Notes: generated by a model not told the origin, from the sequence alone. A stretch of 64,000 bases of DNA from Alphaproteobacteria bacterium (GCA_016780775.1 JADHLI010000009.1:1-64000), one strand, 5' to 3'; shown: positions 16,865 through 26,912, numbered from the stretch's first letter. A program made the numbers and translations.

Positions 16865-18139
16865 ATGTATCTGGGATGTATAGGTGATGATTTTACAGGT
16901 TCTAGCGATCTTGGAAATACGCTCACCAAAGCTGGCATGCATGTGGTTCAATATTCAGGTATTCCAGATACACCAGCTGCTGCGGATGTGGAAGCCGGTA
17001 TTGTCGCGCTGAAATCGCGTTCTATTCCGGCTGAAGAGGCGATTGCACAATCGCTTGCCGCGCTTGACTGGCTGCAAGCGCAAGGCTGTGAGCAATTCTT
17101 CTTCAAATATTGTTCAACCTTTGATTCGACCCCCCAAGGTAATATTGGTCAGGTGGCAATGGCACTAGCAGAAAGGCTATCAGCAAAGCAGGTAATTTTC
17201 TGCCCAGCCTTTCCAACCACTGGCCGGTCCATTTATCAAGGGCATTTGTTTGTTGGTCAGCAATTGCTGTCGGATAGTCCATTAAAAGACCATCCCCTAA
17301 ACCCGATGACAGAATCTGATTTGCGTAAATGGCTTGCTCTGCAAACTGGAACAGTAATTGGTCATGTGGCTTATGAAGATGTGCGGCAAGGCGATAGCCA
17401 AGTACGCCAGAAAATGGCTGATGAGGCAGCAGCCGGCAGAAACTATATGATTGTGGATGCCATTAATGATGAAGATTTGATGGTTGTGGGCAAGGCGTTG
17501 AAATCACAGCCTCTGGTTACAGGTGGATCTGGGATTGCCATTGGCCTGCCGCAAAATTTTGACGCTTTAGCTCAGGGCAAAAATAGCGCACAGAGCTGGA
17601 CAGGTGAGGATGGAAAATGTGTGGCCATTTGCGGTTCTTGTGCGGCAGCTACCCGCGCTCAGATAGCAGCCCATAAGGCAGCTGGGCAGCCGGTATTAGC
17701 CCTAGATAGTGCAGCGGTTATTAAAGGCGAGTTTGGTATATCAGATGCGTTGGCATGGGCAGCAGAAGCATTGGAGGCAAACCCTGATGCTGTGCCGCTG
17801 ATATATAGTTCTGCAGAGCCAGAAGAGGTGCGCAAAATTCAAGAAGCGTTTGGACGCGAGCTTGCCGCCGAAGCGTTTGAGAGTTTCTTTGGCGCGCTGG
17901 CTGTTGCAGTGGTCAATGATATGGCTAGCCGGCTGATAGTCGCTGGCGGCGAGACATCTGGCGCAGTCGTTGAAGCGCTTCGTTTGCCGGCACTAATTAT
18001 TGGACCGGAGATTGATCCGGGCGTGCCTGCCTTACGCGGTGGTCCCTCCCTCACCCTTGCCCTAAAGAGCGGTAATTTCGGAGCAGAGGATTTCTTCCTT
18101 AAGGCAGCAGATTGCCTTGCTGGAAAAATAGACAGATAG
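16865..18139 (+). CDS. otnK: Four-carbon acid sugar kinase, 3-oxo-tetronate kinase type
   Basis: A 424-residue DUF1537-family kinase. The N-terminal substrate-binding motif CIGDDFTGSSDLGNTL and the FFKYCSTFDSTPQGNIGQ segment identify the OtnK/DtnK/LtnK group. The nucleotide-binding C-terminal domain has LIVAGGETSGAV and GPEIDPGVPAL. These kinases phosphorylate 3-oxo-tetronates before decarboxylation by OtnC, which is the next gene. It has an AAGGGGAT ribosome site and follows pgi by 25 bp. Confidence 0.85.
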   Translation: MYLGCIGDDFTGSSDLGNTLTKAGMHVVQYSGIPDTPAAADVEAGIVALKSRSIPAEEAIAQSLAALDWLQAQGCEQFFFKYCSTFDSTPQGNIGQVAMALAERLSAKQVIFCPAFPTTGRSIYQGHLFVGQQLLSDSPLKDHPLNPMTESDLRKWLALQTGTVIGHVAYEDVRQGDSQVRQKMADEAAAGRNYMIVDAINDEDLMVVGKALKSQPLVTGGSGIAIGLPQNFDALAQGKNSAQSWTGEDGKCVAICGSCAAATRAQIAAHKAAGQPVLALDSAAVIKGEFGISDALAWAAEALEANPDAVPLIYSSAEPEEVRKIQEAFGRELAAEAFESFFGALAVAVVNDMASRLIVAGGETSGAVVEALRLPALIIGPEIDPGVPALRGGPSLTLALKSGNFGAEDFFLKAADCLAGKIDR

Positions 18140-18162
18140 GCTAGCCGGCGAAAGGTAGCGCG

Positions 18163-18807
18163 ATGAGTAATGCAAAGACACGTGAGCAAATCTGCATGCT
18201 GGCAAAGTCCATGTTTGATCGCGGCCTGACCGCAGGGGCAAGTGGCAATATTTCTGTCCGTTTGGATGATAACAGCTTATTGGTGACCCCTACTGGTGCG
18301 TGTTTTGGCCGTCTTGATCCTGGCCAGCTTTCGCATATCAGCAATTCTGGACAGCAGCTATCTGGGGATGCCCCAACTAAGGAAATATCGCTTCATAGCG
18401 CCTTTTATGAAAGCCGCCAGAATACGGGTGCGGTGGTGCATTTACATTCCAGCCATTCCGTTGCGCTATCTATGGTTACCCCACAAGATGGCACGCCTTT
18501 CCTGCCGCCACTCACTGCCTATTCTGTGATGCGGCTTGGTAAGGTGGAATTGCTGCCTTATTTCCGGCCGGGCGATCCAGCAATGGGAGATGCGGTGCGC
18601 TCGCTTGCTGGTAAACGTTCTGCTGTCATGTTGGCTAGTCATGGGCCAGTTGTTGCTGGGCTAGAGTTAGAAGCTGCGGTATTTGCTATTGAAGAATTAG
18701 AAGAGACCGCTAAGTTATGTCTATTGCTCAGGGGGATGAAACCCACTATGTTGGATGATGCCCAAATCAAAGACCTTGCCACTCATTTCAAAATTGAATG
18801 GGACTAG
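18163..18807 (+). CDS. otnC: Class II aldolase/adducin protein, 3-oxo-tetronate 4-phosphate decarboxylase type
   Basis: A 214-residue class II aldolase. The metal and phosphate motifs are AGASGNISVRL near residue 25, VVHLHSSHSVALS near 92 with the paired zinc His, and ASHGPVVAGLELEAA near 155. Paired with OtnK, it would convert the 3-oxo-tetronate 4-phosphate to dihydroxyacetone phosphate and CO2. The isomerase (OtnI) and tetronate dehydrogenase that usually complete the pathway are absent from the window. Without otnK next to it I would only say fuculose-phosphate-aldolase-like. Confidence 0.83.
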   Translation: MSNAKTREQICMLAKSMFDRGLTAGASGNISVRLDDNSLLVTPTGACFGRLDPGQLSHISNSGQQLSGDAPTKEISLHSAFYESRQNTGAVVHLHSSHSVALSMVTPQDGTPFLPPLTAYSVMRLGKVELLPYFRPGDPAMGDAVRSLAGKRSAVMLASHGPVVAGLELEAAVFAIEELEETAKLCLLLRGMKPTMLDDAQIKDLATHFKIEWD

Positions 18808-18843
18808 CATAGGCACATAACTGCCCTTCAGGAAAAAACATCT

Positions 18844-19764
18844 ATGGAAAAAATGATTTCAGTGCAGGGCCTATCCAAGGTATATGCATCTGGTAATATT
18901 GCGCTGGATAAGGTTGATCTTGAGATCAAAAAGGGCGAAATCCTTGCTTTATTAGGGCCAAATGGTGCTGGTAAAACGACCCTAATTTCGATGATTTGCG
19001 GGTTGGTAAATCCCAGTGCTGGCAGTGTCAGTGTGGATGGATATGATATTCTAACAGAATACCGCGCCGCACGCCGGCTTATTGGGTTGGTGCCGCAAGA
19101 AGTAGCGCTAGAGCCGTTTGAGAAAGTCATCAATACCGTGCAGTTCTCGCGCGGTCTGTTTGGTTTTGCTCCTAACAATGCCTATATCGAAGCAGTGTTG
19201 AAAAAGCTGTCCTTGTGGGATAAGCGCAATACCCCGATTAAAGAGCTGTCTGGGGGTATGAAAAGGCGGGTGCTGATCGCCAAAGCACTAAGCCATGAGC
19301 CGCGGGTGCTGTTTTTGGATGAACCAACGGCCGGTGTGGATGTCGAATTACGCAAAGATATGTGGCAAATTGTCGAAGAGCTAAAAGCGGATGGTGTGAC
19401 GATTGTCCTGACCACCCATTATATTGAAGAGGCTGAAGCCCTTGCTGATAGGGTGGGGGTTATCTCGCATGGCCGGATTTTATTGGTTGAAAATAAAGAC
19501 CAGCTGATGCACCAAATGGGCACTAAAGAGCTGACTATTCATTTACAACAACCTGTCGAGAAGCTGCCAGATGCGCTGGCAGGATATGCGCTGCGCCTTG
19601 CAGCTGATAAACAAAGCGTGATTTACAGCTATGATACCAACGCAGAGCGCACCGGCATTACTGGCTTACTAGCAGACCTCTCTGGTGCTGGGTTGTTGCT
19701 GCGTGACTTGCAAACCTCGCAAAGTTCTCTGGAAGATATCTTTGTTGATTTGGTAAAGGATTAA
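18844..19764 (+). CDS. ABC-2 type transporter, ATP-binding protein
   Basis: A 306-residue ATPase with Walker [15 protein letters not shown] near residue 38, signature [13 protein letters not shown] near 135, Walker [12 protein letters not shown] and the H-loop [11 protein letters not shown]. The C-terminal extension after residue 220 is typical of DrrA/CcmA/NodI-like exporters. It is coupled to the permease gene 4 bp downstream. The pair resembles YadG-YadH. The exported substrate is unknown. Confidence 0.92.
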   Translation: MEKMISVQGLSKVYASGNIALDKVDLEIKKGEILALLGPNGAGKTTLISMICGLVNPSAGSVSVDGYDILTEYRAARRLIGLVPQEVALEPFEKVINTVQFSRGLFGFAPNNAYIEAVLKKLSLWDKRNTPIKELSGGMKRRVLIAKALSHEPRVLFLDEPTAGVDVELRKDMWQIVEELKADGVTIVLTTHYIEEAEALADRVGVISHGRILLVENKDQLMHQMGTKELTIHLQQPVEKLPDALAGYALRLAADKQSVIYSYDTNAERTGITGLLADLSGAGLLLRDLQTSQSSLEDIFVDLVKD

Positions 19765-19768
19765 GCAG

Positions 19769-20530
19769 ATGAATCTGCATGCAGTTAAAGCAATTTATTT
19801 TTTTGAAATGGCGCGCACTTTTCGCACGCTGTTACAATCCATTATATCGCCTGTAATCTCCACAGCCTTATATTTTATTGTGTTTGGTTCTGCCATCGGC
19901 AGCCGCATGGTTGCCATTGATGGGGTGTCGTATGGTGCGTTTATTGTTCCTGGCCTTATCATGCTGACGGTTTTGATGCAGAGTGTTACCAACGCTTCTT
20001 TTGGCATTTATTTTCCGAAATTTATAGGCACGATTTATGAGCCTTTATCAGCACCTGTATCCTATTTTGAAATGCTGATCGGTTATGTTGGCGCAGCGGC
20101 TACAAAGTCTATGATTATTGGCCTGATCATTTTGGCAACCTCATTTTTGTTTGTGCCATTGCAGATAGCTCATCCTGTTTGGATGGTTGGATTTCTAGCG
20201 CTGACTTGTGTTTCTTTTAGCTTGCTAGGTTTTATTATCGGTATTTGCGCTCGAAATTTTGAACAGCTTAATCTGGTGCCAGCTTTGATTATCACGCCGC
20301 TGGTTTTCTTAGGTGGCAGTTTTTATTCTATCAGCATGCTGCCCCCATTCTGGCAGACAGCAACCTTATTTAATCCGGTAGTCTATCTGGTCTCTGGCTT
20401 TCGTTGGGCGTTTTTTGATACAGCAGATGTTGCGGTCACCTACAGCCTTTTAGCTATTGCTTTATTCAGCCTGATTTTTGTTGTGGTGATTGCTCTGATT
20501 TTTAAAACTGGGTATCGACTAAAGCCTTAA
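19769..20530 (+). CDS. ABC-2 type transporter permease
   Basis: A 253-residue integral membrane protein of the ABC-2/YadH type. About six hydrophobic segments are visible, including [35 protein letters not shown] and [16 protein letters not shown]. The typical amphipathic [20 protein letters not shown] loop lies near residue 180. It starts 4 bp after the ATPase gene, so the two make one exporter. Its stop lies 11 bp from the convergent crotonase gene. Confidence 0.9.
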   Translation: MNLHAVKAIYFFEMARTFRTLLQSIISPVISTALYFIVFGSAIGSRMVAIDGVSYGAFIVPGLIMLTVLMQSVTNASFGIYFPKFIGTIYEPLSAPVSYFEMLIGYVGAAATKSMIIGLIILATSFLFVPLQIAHPVWMVGFLALTCVSFSLLGFIIGICARNFEQLNLVPALIITPLVFLGGSFYSISMLPPFWQTATLFNPVVYLVSGFRWAFFDTADVAVTYSLLAIALFSLIFVVVIALIFKTGYRLKP

Positions 20531-20541
20531 CTCTTCAAATT

Positions 20542-21378
20542 TTAGGATTGCCAGTTTGGGGTGCGCTTTTCAATAAAAGCCCCAATGCCTTCCTCGGCAT
20601 CTTGCTCTAGCATATTCTGGGTCATCACAGATGCAGCATAATCATAAGCATCTGCAAGCCCCATTTCGGCTTGTTTGTAAAACGCTTCTTTACCGATTTT
20701 AACGGTAGAAGCAGGTTTGCTAGCAATAAGTTCAGCCATTTTGATGGTCGCTGGCTCTAGCTCTGACATTGGAACGGCTTGGTTCAAAAGGCCCCATTCG
20801 ACCGCTTGGCTGGCGCTAATCATCTCGCCTGTCAGCAGCATTTGCATCGCTTTTTTTCGCGGCACATTGCGCGATAAAGCCACCATGGGGGTAGAACAGA
20901 AAAGCCCAATATGCACACCAGGCGTTGCAAAGCTTGCATGTTCAGCAGCAATGGCTAGATCGCAAGTGGCCACTAATTGGCATCCTGCAGCAGTTGCCGT
21001 GCCTTGCACAGACGCAATTACTGGTTTTGGACTGGCAATGATGGATTGCATAACCTTAGAGCATTTTGTCATGGTTTCATCAAAAAAAGAACGGCCTCTA
21101 TCTGAATGGCTCCGTGCTGCTGTCAATTCTTTTAGATCATGCCCTGCGCAAAAAACAGATCCCCTGGCGCTCAGGATAATGACTTTGATGTTAGGTTCTT
21201 CTGATAAGCGTATGATAGCGTCATGTAGCGCATCTAGCATCGCCAAAGATAAGCTGTTTCTGGCTTCCGGCCGGTTTAGCGTCAGGCTGGCAATAGTGCG
21301 GTTGCGGCTTTCCAGCACATATGCTTCTTGCGGTTTTTCACGCGAGCTATCTTTGGGATTTTGGGCATCTGGCGTCAT
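20542..21378 (-). CDS. Crotonase-fold protein of the ECHDC3 type, catalytic glutamates missing
   Basis: A 278-residue enoyl-CoA hydratase/isomerase family protein. The acyl-CoA oxyanion-hole motifs are present (AGHDLKEL near residue 78, and VQGTATAAGCQLVA near 124). The run FATPGVHIGLFCSTPMVAL is the hallmark of the ECHDC3 branch. By alignment from memory with rat mitochondrial hydratase, the two catalytic glutamates are replaced by Gly154 (TPGV for QPEI) and Gln179 (AMQM for AMEM), so simple hydration is unlikely. The real reaction is unknown. It is monocistronic on the minus strand. Confidence 0.85.
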   Translation of the reverse strand: MTPDAQNPKDSSREKPQEAYVLESRNRTIASLTLNRPEARNSLSLAMLDALHDAIIRLSEEPNIKVIILSARGSVFCAGHDLKELTAARSHSDRGRSFFDETMTKCSKVMQSIIASPKPVIASVQGTATAAGCQLVATCDLAIAAEHASFATPGVHIGLFCSTPMVALSRNVPRKKAMQMLLTGEMISASQAVEWGLLNQAVPMSELEPATIKMAELIASKPASTVKIGKEAFYKQAEMGLADAYDYAASVMTQNMLEQDAEEGIGAFIEKRTPNWQS

Positions 21379-21385
21379 CTAGCTT

Positions 21386-21495
21386 CTCCCTTAGGCGTCG
21401 TGCCATACCCTTTTAAGGGCTCAACACTATATATAAGCATAGGCTTCGTTTCATAAAAATCCAAATTTTCGATGTTTTAAAGCCCTCCCTTAGGC
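21386..21495. repeat. Two 11-bp direct repeats CTCCCTTAGGC upstream of the IOR gene
   Basis: Exact copies lie at 21386-21396 and 21485-21495, in the 203-bp divergent gap between the crotonase and the indolepyruvate ferredoxin oxidoreductase gene. The 99-bp spacing is about nine to nine and a half helical turns. They are candidate paired operator sites, one next to each divergent gene. No dyad lies within the unit. Confidence 0.45.
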
Positions 21496-21581
21496 TTCTT
21501 TGCATCACATCATAAAAAAATAGGGGTGGATTCGTTTTGATTATATTGGCGAAAGAGCTGAGTTCGGGCTAACATAAAACA

Positions 21582-24500
21582 ATGGATGGTGATACTAAAA
21601 CGACCCGTATTTTGCATGACGCTGCGCTGCGCCCGGTAAGCCTTGCCGATAAATATGATCTGGAAACCCCAGATGTATTTGTCAGCGGCACCCAAGCGTT
21701 AGTGCGCTTGTGCCTGTTGCAGGCAGAAATTGACCGCCGCGCAGGCCTAAACACAGCTGGGTATGTAAGCGGCTATCGTGGCTCGCCTTTGGGCAGTATC
21801 GATTTGCAGTTTGAACAGGCAACAACCGTTTTAGAAGCAGCTAATGTTACTTTTGCTCCTGCCTTAAATGAAGATTTAGCTGCCACGGCATTATGGGGCA
21901 CCCAGCAAGCTAACCTGCATGGTGAAGGCAAATATGATGGGGTGTTCGGCATCTGGTATGGCAAGGGGCCGGGCGTTGATAGAACAGGCGATGTGTTTCG
22001 CCATGCAAACCTTGCAGGTACGGCCGATAAGGGCGGGGTGTTGGCGCTGATGGGTGATGACCATGGTGGCGAAAGCTCAACAGTTTGCCACCAGTCAGAA
22101 TATGCGATGATGGATGTGATGATCCCGGTTCTGAACCCTGCCAATCTAGAAGAGATGGTAGATTTCGGCTTGCATGGATGGGCGTTGTCGCGTTTTGCTA
22201 GTGTCTGGTGCGGGATAAAATGTGTAAAAGATAATATTGAATCCACCGCGTCTGTTACCTTAACCCCAGATAGTTTTCATACCCACCTGCCCAATGATTT
22301 TGAAATGCCGATGGGCGGACTTGGTATCCGGCGTGCTGACCATCGTCATGATCAGGAACAGCGTTTGCACGCACATAAAATGCGGGCTGTTAATGCCTAT
22401 GTGCGCGCCAATAAATTAGACCGTGTCACGGTGAGTGGGGGAAAGACGCCGCGCTTTGGCATTGTCAGTACTGGCAAGGCTTATATGGATGTCGTGCAGG
22501 CACTCGCCGATTTAGGCATTGATGCAAAAACAGCAGAAAAGATCAGCCTTAGTGTTTATAAAATCGGCATGTCATGGCCAGTTGAGCCAGAGGGTTTAAA
22601 AGCATTTGCATCTGGGCTATCGCATATTCTGGTGGTTGAAGAAAAGCGTGGATTGCTAGAAAGTCAGGTTAAAGAAATCCTCTATAATACTGTGCAGCCA
22701 CCATCTGTATTTGGTAAATGCGATCTAGAGGGTGTGCGTCTGCTAACCGAAGAAGGCTCTATAACCTCAATGGAGGTAGCCAGAGCCATTGCTGCAAAGC
22801 TGTTACCAGAAGAAGTGCGCAGTGCTGGCCTGAATAAAAGGCTAGCAGAAATAGATACAGCATTAATGCGGGAATTTGCGCCTTTATCGGTGACACGCGC
22901 GCCGTATTTTTGTGCTGGTTGTCCACATAACAGCTCTACTGTTTTGCCAGAGGGCTCGCGCGGTTATGCGGGTATTGGCTGTCACTGGATGGCTCAATTT
23001 ATGGACCGTGATGTGGAAGGCTTTACCCATATGGGTGGTGAGGGTGCTAACTGGATTGGTGAGGCCTGTTTTTCGCATCGCCCGCATATGTTCCAGAATA
23101 TTGGGGATGGCACCTTTAATCATTCTGGATTAATGGCGATACGGGCGGCTGTCGCGGCAGGCGTTAATATGACTTATAAAGTGTTATATAATGATGCGGT
23201 AGCGATGACAGGTGGGCAAACGCATGAAGGCGGGATAACACCTATTGAAATCGCAAATTTAATGCGTGCCTGCGGGGTCTCGCCTTTGGTACTGGTAACA
23301 GATGATCTAACGCGCCATGATAAATCAACTTATCCTGATGGGATGCGCTTTTATCACCGTAGCGAATTGCAGATTGTGCAAAAAGAATTGGCTGAGGTTA
23401 AAGGCGTTAGCGGTCTGATTTATGATCAGACGTGCGCAACGGAGAAACGCCGGCGGCGCAAGCGCGGCAAGATGGTCGACCCTGATGAGCGGATTATGAT
23501 TAATCCTGAGGTATGTGAGGGGTGCGGGGATTGCGGTGTGCAATCAAACTGTGTGGCTATTTTGCCTTTAGAAACAGAATTAGGTCGCAAACGACAGATT
23601 GATCAGTCTGCCTGTAATAAGGATTTTTCATGTATCAAAGGATTTTGCCCAAGCTTTGTTAGCGTGAAGGGCGGGCAATTGCGCAAGCCAGAAGCTAGCC
23701 TGCTAACTACAGATTTAGCAGAGCCTGTATCTGTATTTCCGCTTGAAAGGCCAATAAGCATCGTTCTGACAGGGGTAGGGGGTACCGGCGTTGTAACCAT
23801 CGGTGCATTATTGGGAATGGCAGCGCATCTTGAGGGTAAGGGGTGCGGTATTATCGATATGGCAGGGCTAGCCCAGAAGGGTGGGGCGGTGACTAGCCAT
23901 ATTCGCATCGCTAGCACCCCTGAGGATATTTCAGCTATTCGCATTGGATCGGGTAGCGCTGATATATTGCTCGGCTGTGATAATTTGGTCAGTGCTGAAG
24001 CTGGGCTGTTAAAGCTTATGCGCGCAGATGGCCATGTTGTTGCAAATAGCTATGAGATGCCAACAGGTGATTTTACCCGAAATGCTGACGCACAATTGCC
24101 TGGTGCTGATATTGCCCAGCGCCTGTCTAGTATTGTTGGCGAAGACCGCGCAGTGATGGTCAATGCAACCCAGATGGCGCTTAGTTTGCTAGGCGATGCA
24201 ATTGCCGCCAATTTATTCTTGCTTGGTGTGGCATTCCAACGTGGTCTTATCCCCCTATCCGCAGCAGCGATAGAAGAGGCGATAACGCTAAATAATGTTG
24301 CTATTGAGCAGTCTAAACAGGCCTTTATGTGGGGGCGGCAATGGGTAGCAGATTCTAAAAAGGTAGAAACAGCACTCGCTAATAAAGCAACTGCCGCGCC
24401 GCTTGGGATGACTAGCCGTCTTGAGGCTTTAGACGATATTATTGCGGACCGCGTGGCTCGCCTAGCTGTTTATCAAGATGCAAGCTATGCGGAGCGCTAT

Positions 24501-25052
24501 CGCAGTTTGCTTGCACCAGTTATGGCAATCGATAATGAGGCAAGCAGAAGATTGTCTAAGGCTGTAGCCAGATATTTATATAAGATGATGGCTATCAAAG
24601 ATGAGTATGAAGTAGCGCGCCTCTACAGTGATGGTCAGTTCAGCAAACAGATAAAACAGATGTTTGAAGGTGATGTGAAGCTGTCTGTGCATTTGGCGCC
24701 GCCACTGCTAGCTAAGCAAGATCCAGCAACAGGTCGTCCACGCAAATCCCAATATGGAAGCTGGATTTGGCCAGCCTTTAAACTTTTGCGACATCTGCGC
24801 GCTGTGCGCGGCACCTGGATGGATGTTTTTGGCTATACAGAAGAGCGCAAACGAGAGCGTCAGGCACGAGATGATTATTGCGCATTGCTAACCGAAATTT
24901 GCGCTAATCTAAGGCCAGAAAATTATGAGTGCGCAGTAGAGATGGCAAGCCTGCCAGAAAAAATACGTGGTTTTGGTCCGGTGCGTTTAAGCCATATGAT
25001 CGAGGCGGAGGCAGAATTACAGGCGTTAAAGAAACGTTTCTATACGAAATAG
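21582..25052 (+). CDS. Indolepyruvate ferredoxin oxidoreductase, alpha-beta fused
   Basis: A 1156-residue fused 2-oxoacid:ferredoxin oxidoreductase that decarboxylates aryl or branched 2-oxo acids to acyl-CoA. The pyrimidine-binding domain is N-terminal (AGYVSGYRGSPLGSID near residue 62). The TPP-binding domain has FCAGCPHNSS, GIGCHWMAQF and NIGDGTFNHSG near 505. A cysteine-rich Fe-S insert follows (CEGCGDCGVQSNC near 643, CNKDFSCIKGFCPSF near 680). The gamma-type domain begins at VLTGVGGTGVVTIGALLG near 727. The length fits the fused proteobacterial form. It lies next to acyl-CoA genes and could feed them with acyl-CoA from amino-acid breakdown. Confidence 0.94.
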   Translation: MDGDTKTTRILHDAALRPVSLADKYDLETPDVFVSGTQALVRLCLLQAEIDRRAGLNTAGYVSGYRGSPLGSIDLQFEQATTVLEAANVTFAPALNEDLAATALWGTQQANLHGEGKYDGVFGIWYGKGPGVDRTGDVFRHANLAGTADKGGVLALMGDDHGGESSTVCHQSEYAMMDVMIPVLNPANLEEMVDFGLHGWALSRFASVWCGIKCVKDNIESTASVTLTPDSFHTHLPNDFEMPMGGLGIRRADHRHDQEQRLHAHKMRAVNAYVRANKLDRVTVSGGKTPRFGIVSTGKAYMDVVQALADLGIDAKTAEKISLSVYKIGMSWPVEPEGLKAFASGLSHILVVEEKRGLLESQVKEILYNTVQPPSVFGKCDLEGVRLLTEEGSITSMEVARAIAAKLLPEEVRSAGLNKRLAEIDTALMREFAPLSVTRAPYFCAGCPHNSSTVLPEGSRGYAGIGCHWMAQFMDRDVEGFTHMGGEGANWIGEACFSHRPHMFQNIGDGTFNHSGLMAIRAAVAAGVNMTYKVLYNDAVAMTGGQTHEGGITPIEIANLMRACGVSPLVLVTDDLTRHDKSTYPDGMRFYHRSELQIVQKELAEVKGVSGLIYDQTCATEKRRRRKRGKMVDPDERIMINPEVCEGCGDCGVQSNCVAILPLETELGRKRQIDQSACNKDFSCIKGFCPSFVSVKGGQLRKPEASLLTTDLAEPVSVFPLERPISIVLTGVGGTGVVTIGALLGMAAHLEGKGCGIIDMAGLAQKGGAVTSHIRIASTPEDISAIRIGSGSADILLGCDNLVSAEAGLLKLMRADGHVVANSYEMPTGDFTRNADAQLPGADIAQRLSSIVGEDRAVMVNATQMALSLLGDAIAANLFLLGVAFQRGLIPLSAAAIEEAITLNNVAIEQSKQAFMWGRQWVADSKKVETALANKATAAPLGMTSRLEALDDIIADRVARLAVYQDASYAERYRSLLAPVMAIDNEASRRLSKAVARYLYKMMAIKDEYEVARLYSDGQFSKQIKQMFEGDVKLSVHLAPPLLAKQDPATGRPRKSQYGSWIWPAFKLLRHLRAVRGTWMDVFGYTEERKRERQARDDYCALLTEICANLRPENYECAVEMASLPEKIRGFGPVRLSHMIEAEAELQALKKRFYTK

Positions 25053-25100
25053 AAGTGCCCAAGTGAAAGACTAAATGAGATAGGGTAAGGCTAGAGGGTT

Positions 25101-26864
25101 ATGAATTATACACCGCCTATTGATGATATGAAATTCGGTCTGCGCTATCTGGCAGATCTAGAAAAGCTAGCTGGTCTGCCACCATTTGGGGATATCAGCA
25201 TCGAGCTAGCGGATGCTGTTTTGGAAGAAGCTGGAAAGCTGGCAGCAGATGTGATTGCCCCGCTAAATCATAGCGCTGATAATCAGGGGTGTGTGCGTAC
25301 CGAAGATGGTGAGGTTAAGACCCCAGATGGGTTTGCAAATGCCTACAGAGCGATGGGCGAGGCTGGATGGACAGCAATGGAAGCGGCCGAAGAGTTTGGT
25401 GGCCAGCATATGCCGATGGCTGTCAGTGCCGCGGTGAATGAGATGTGGCAGTCTGCTAGCCTTAGCTTTGCGCTGTGCCATTTGCTGACACAAGGCCAGA
25501 TATATGCACTCCAGAAATCAGCCAATGATGCTCAAAAAGAAATATTTGTCCCGCCAATGGTAGAAGGGCGCTGGACCGGCACGATGAACCTCACTGAGCC
25601 GCAGGCTGGTACTGACCTTGCGGCTATCAAAAGCCGGGCGATCCCGAACGGCGATCATTATCTGATAACAGGTCAGAAAATATATATCACCTATGGTGAG
25701 CATGATATGGCGGAAAATATCATCCATTTGGTGCTGGCACGTACGCCTGATGCACCGGCGGGGGTGAAGGGCATTTCAGTATTTATCGTACCAAAATTTT
25801 TGGTCAATGAAGATGGCAGCTTGGGCGCACGCAATGATGTGAAATGCCTGTCTATTGAAAAAAAGCTGGGTATTAAAGCTTCGCCTACCGCTGTTCTTCA
25901 ATATGGGGAGAAAGGCGGTGCGATCGGCTATCTGGTAGGAGAAGAAAATAAGGGGCTGGAGATCATGTTTGGCATGATGAACCACGCCCGTTTCGCTGTT
26001 GGCTTGCAGGGGCTTTCTATTGCTGAGCGTGCTTATCAACAGGCGGTGGATTATGCCGCCAACCGGATACAGGGCGCGCCGCTTGATAGACCAGAGGGAA
26101 CGCCCATTATAGAACATCCCGATGTATTGCGTCTTGTGAGCGTAATGCGCTCAGAGGTTGAGGCGATGCGCGCGCTTATCCTTGTTGGTGGTGCGGCGCT
26201 AGATAAAGCCCATCATGCTGAAGAAGGGCAAAAAGCCTTTGAAGAGCAACGTGCCTCGCTGTTGATCCCTATCATTAAAGGATGGCTAACCGAACGGTCG
26301 GTGGCGTTGACTTCTGATGCGGTGCAGGTGCATGGCGGCATGGGCTTTATTGAGGAAACAGGTGCGGCCCAGCATTTCCGGGATTCGCGTATTCTGCCAA
26401 TTTATGAAGGCACCACCGCCATTCAGGCAAATGACCTGCTATTCCGGAAAACCTTGCGCGATAATGGTGCTGGATTAAAGGCACTATTTACTGAAATCGA
26501 AGCAGACATCAAAGGGTTGCCAGCACAATATGCAAAGCCGGTGATGCAAGGGCTAGATACTGCCAGAGCAACATTAGATATATTATGTGGACGTGCGAAC
26601 AGTCCGCGGGATGCGGCTGTTAGCGGGGTTGATTGGCTTATGCTCCTTGGCTATTTATTTGGTGGCTGGCAAATGGCGAAATCTGCGCATATAGCTGGCG
26701 GCGATGCGGTAGGGGTTTTCTCTCCTGATTTTGTGGCGGCGAAACAGACTACATGCCAAATTTATCTGTCTAGCTGTATGCCGCATATTGGCGCCCTATC
26801 AGCTAAAATCTGTTCAGCTGGGTCTGATGTGTTGTCTATGCGCCCAGAATGGCTTGCCAGATAG
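25101..26864 (+). CDS. Acyl-CoA dehydrogenase with C-terminal extension domain (DmdC-like architecture)
   Basis: A 587-residue acyl-CoA dehydrogenase. The FAD and acyl sites show as MNLTEPQAGTDLAAIKS near residue 158, EENKGLEIMFGMMNHARFAVG near 285, and the C-terminal signature VQVHGGMGFIEETGAAQHFRDSRI near 415. An extra domain follows residue 470. The N-terminal YTPPIDDMKFGL region and the length match the subgroup that includes 3-methylmercaptopropionyl-CoA dehydrogenase (DmdC), but also many fatty acyl-CoA paralogues. The next gene is metY, whose product can use methanethiol. That makes DmdC function attractive but unproven. Confidence 0.9.
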   Translation: MNYTPPIDDMKFGLRYLADLEKLAGLPPFGDISIELADAVLEEAGKLAADVIAPLNHSADNQGCVRTEDGEVKTPDGFANAYRAMGEAGWTAMEAAEEFGGQHMPMAVSAAVNEMWQSASLSFALCHLLTQGQIYALQKSANDAQKEIFVPPMVEGRWTGTMNLTEPQAGTDLAAIKSRAIPNGDHYLITGQKIYITYGEHDMAENIIHLVLARTPDAPAGVKGISVFIVPKFLVNEDGSLGARNDVKCLSIEKKLGIKASPTAVLQYGEKGGAIGYLVGEENKGLEIMFGMMNHARFAVGLQGLSIAERAYQQAVDYAANRIQGAPLDRPEGTPIIEHPDVLRLVSVMRSEVEAMRALILVGGAALDKAHHAEEGQKAFEEQRASLLIPIIKGWLTERSVALTSDAVQVHGGMGFIEETGAAQHFRDSRILPIYEGTTAIQANDLLFRKTLRDNGAGLKALFTEIEADIKGLPAQYAKPVMQGLDTARATLDILCGRANSPRDAAVSGVDWLMLLGYLFGGWQMAKSAHIAGGDAVGVFSPDFVAAKQTTCQIYLSSCMPHIGALSAKICSAGSDVLSMRPEWLAR

Positions 26865-26912
26865 TGCATTTCTTGTCAGATTGGCAACACCTTTTCTTGT
26901 CAAGAAAATTGG

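Noticed and set aside
20717-21382. 221-aa plus-strand ORF over the ECHDC3-type gene
   Set aside because: It is an antisense shadow of the crotonase, whose motifs are unambiguous.
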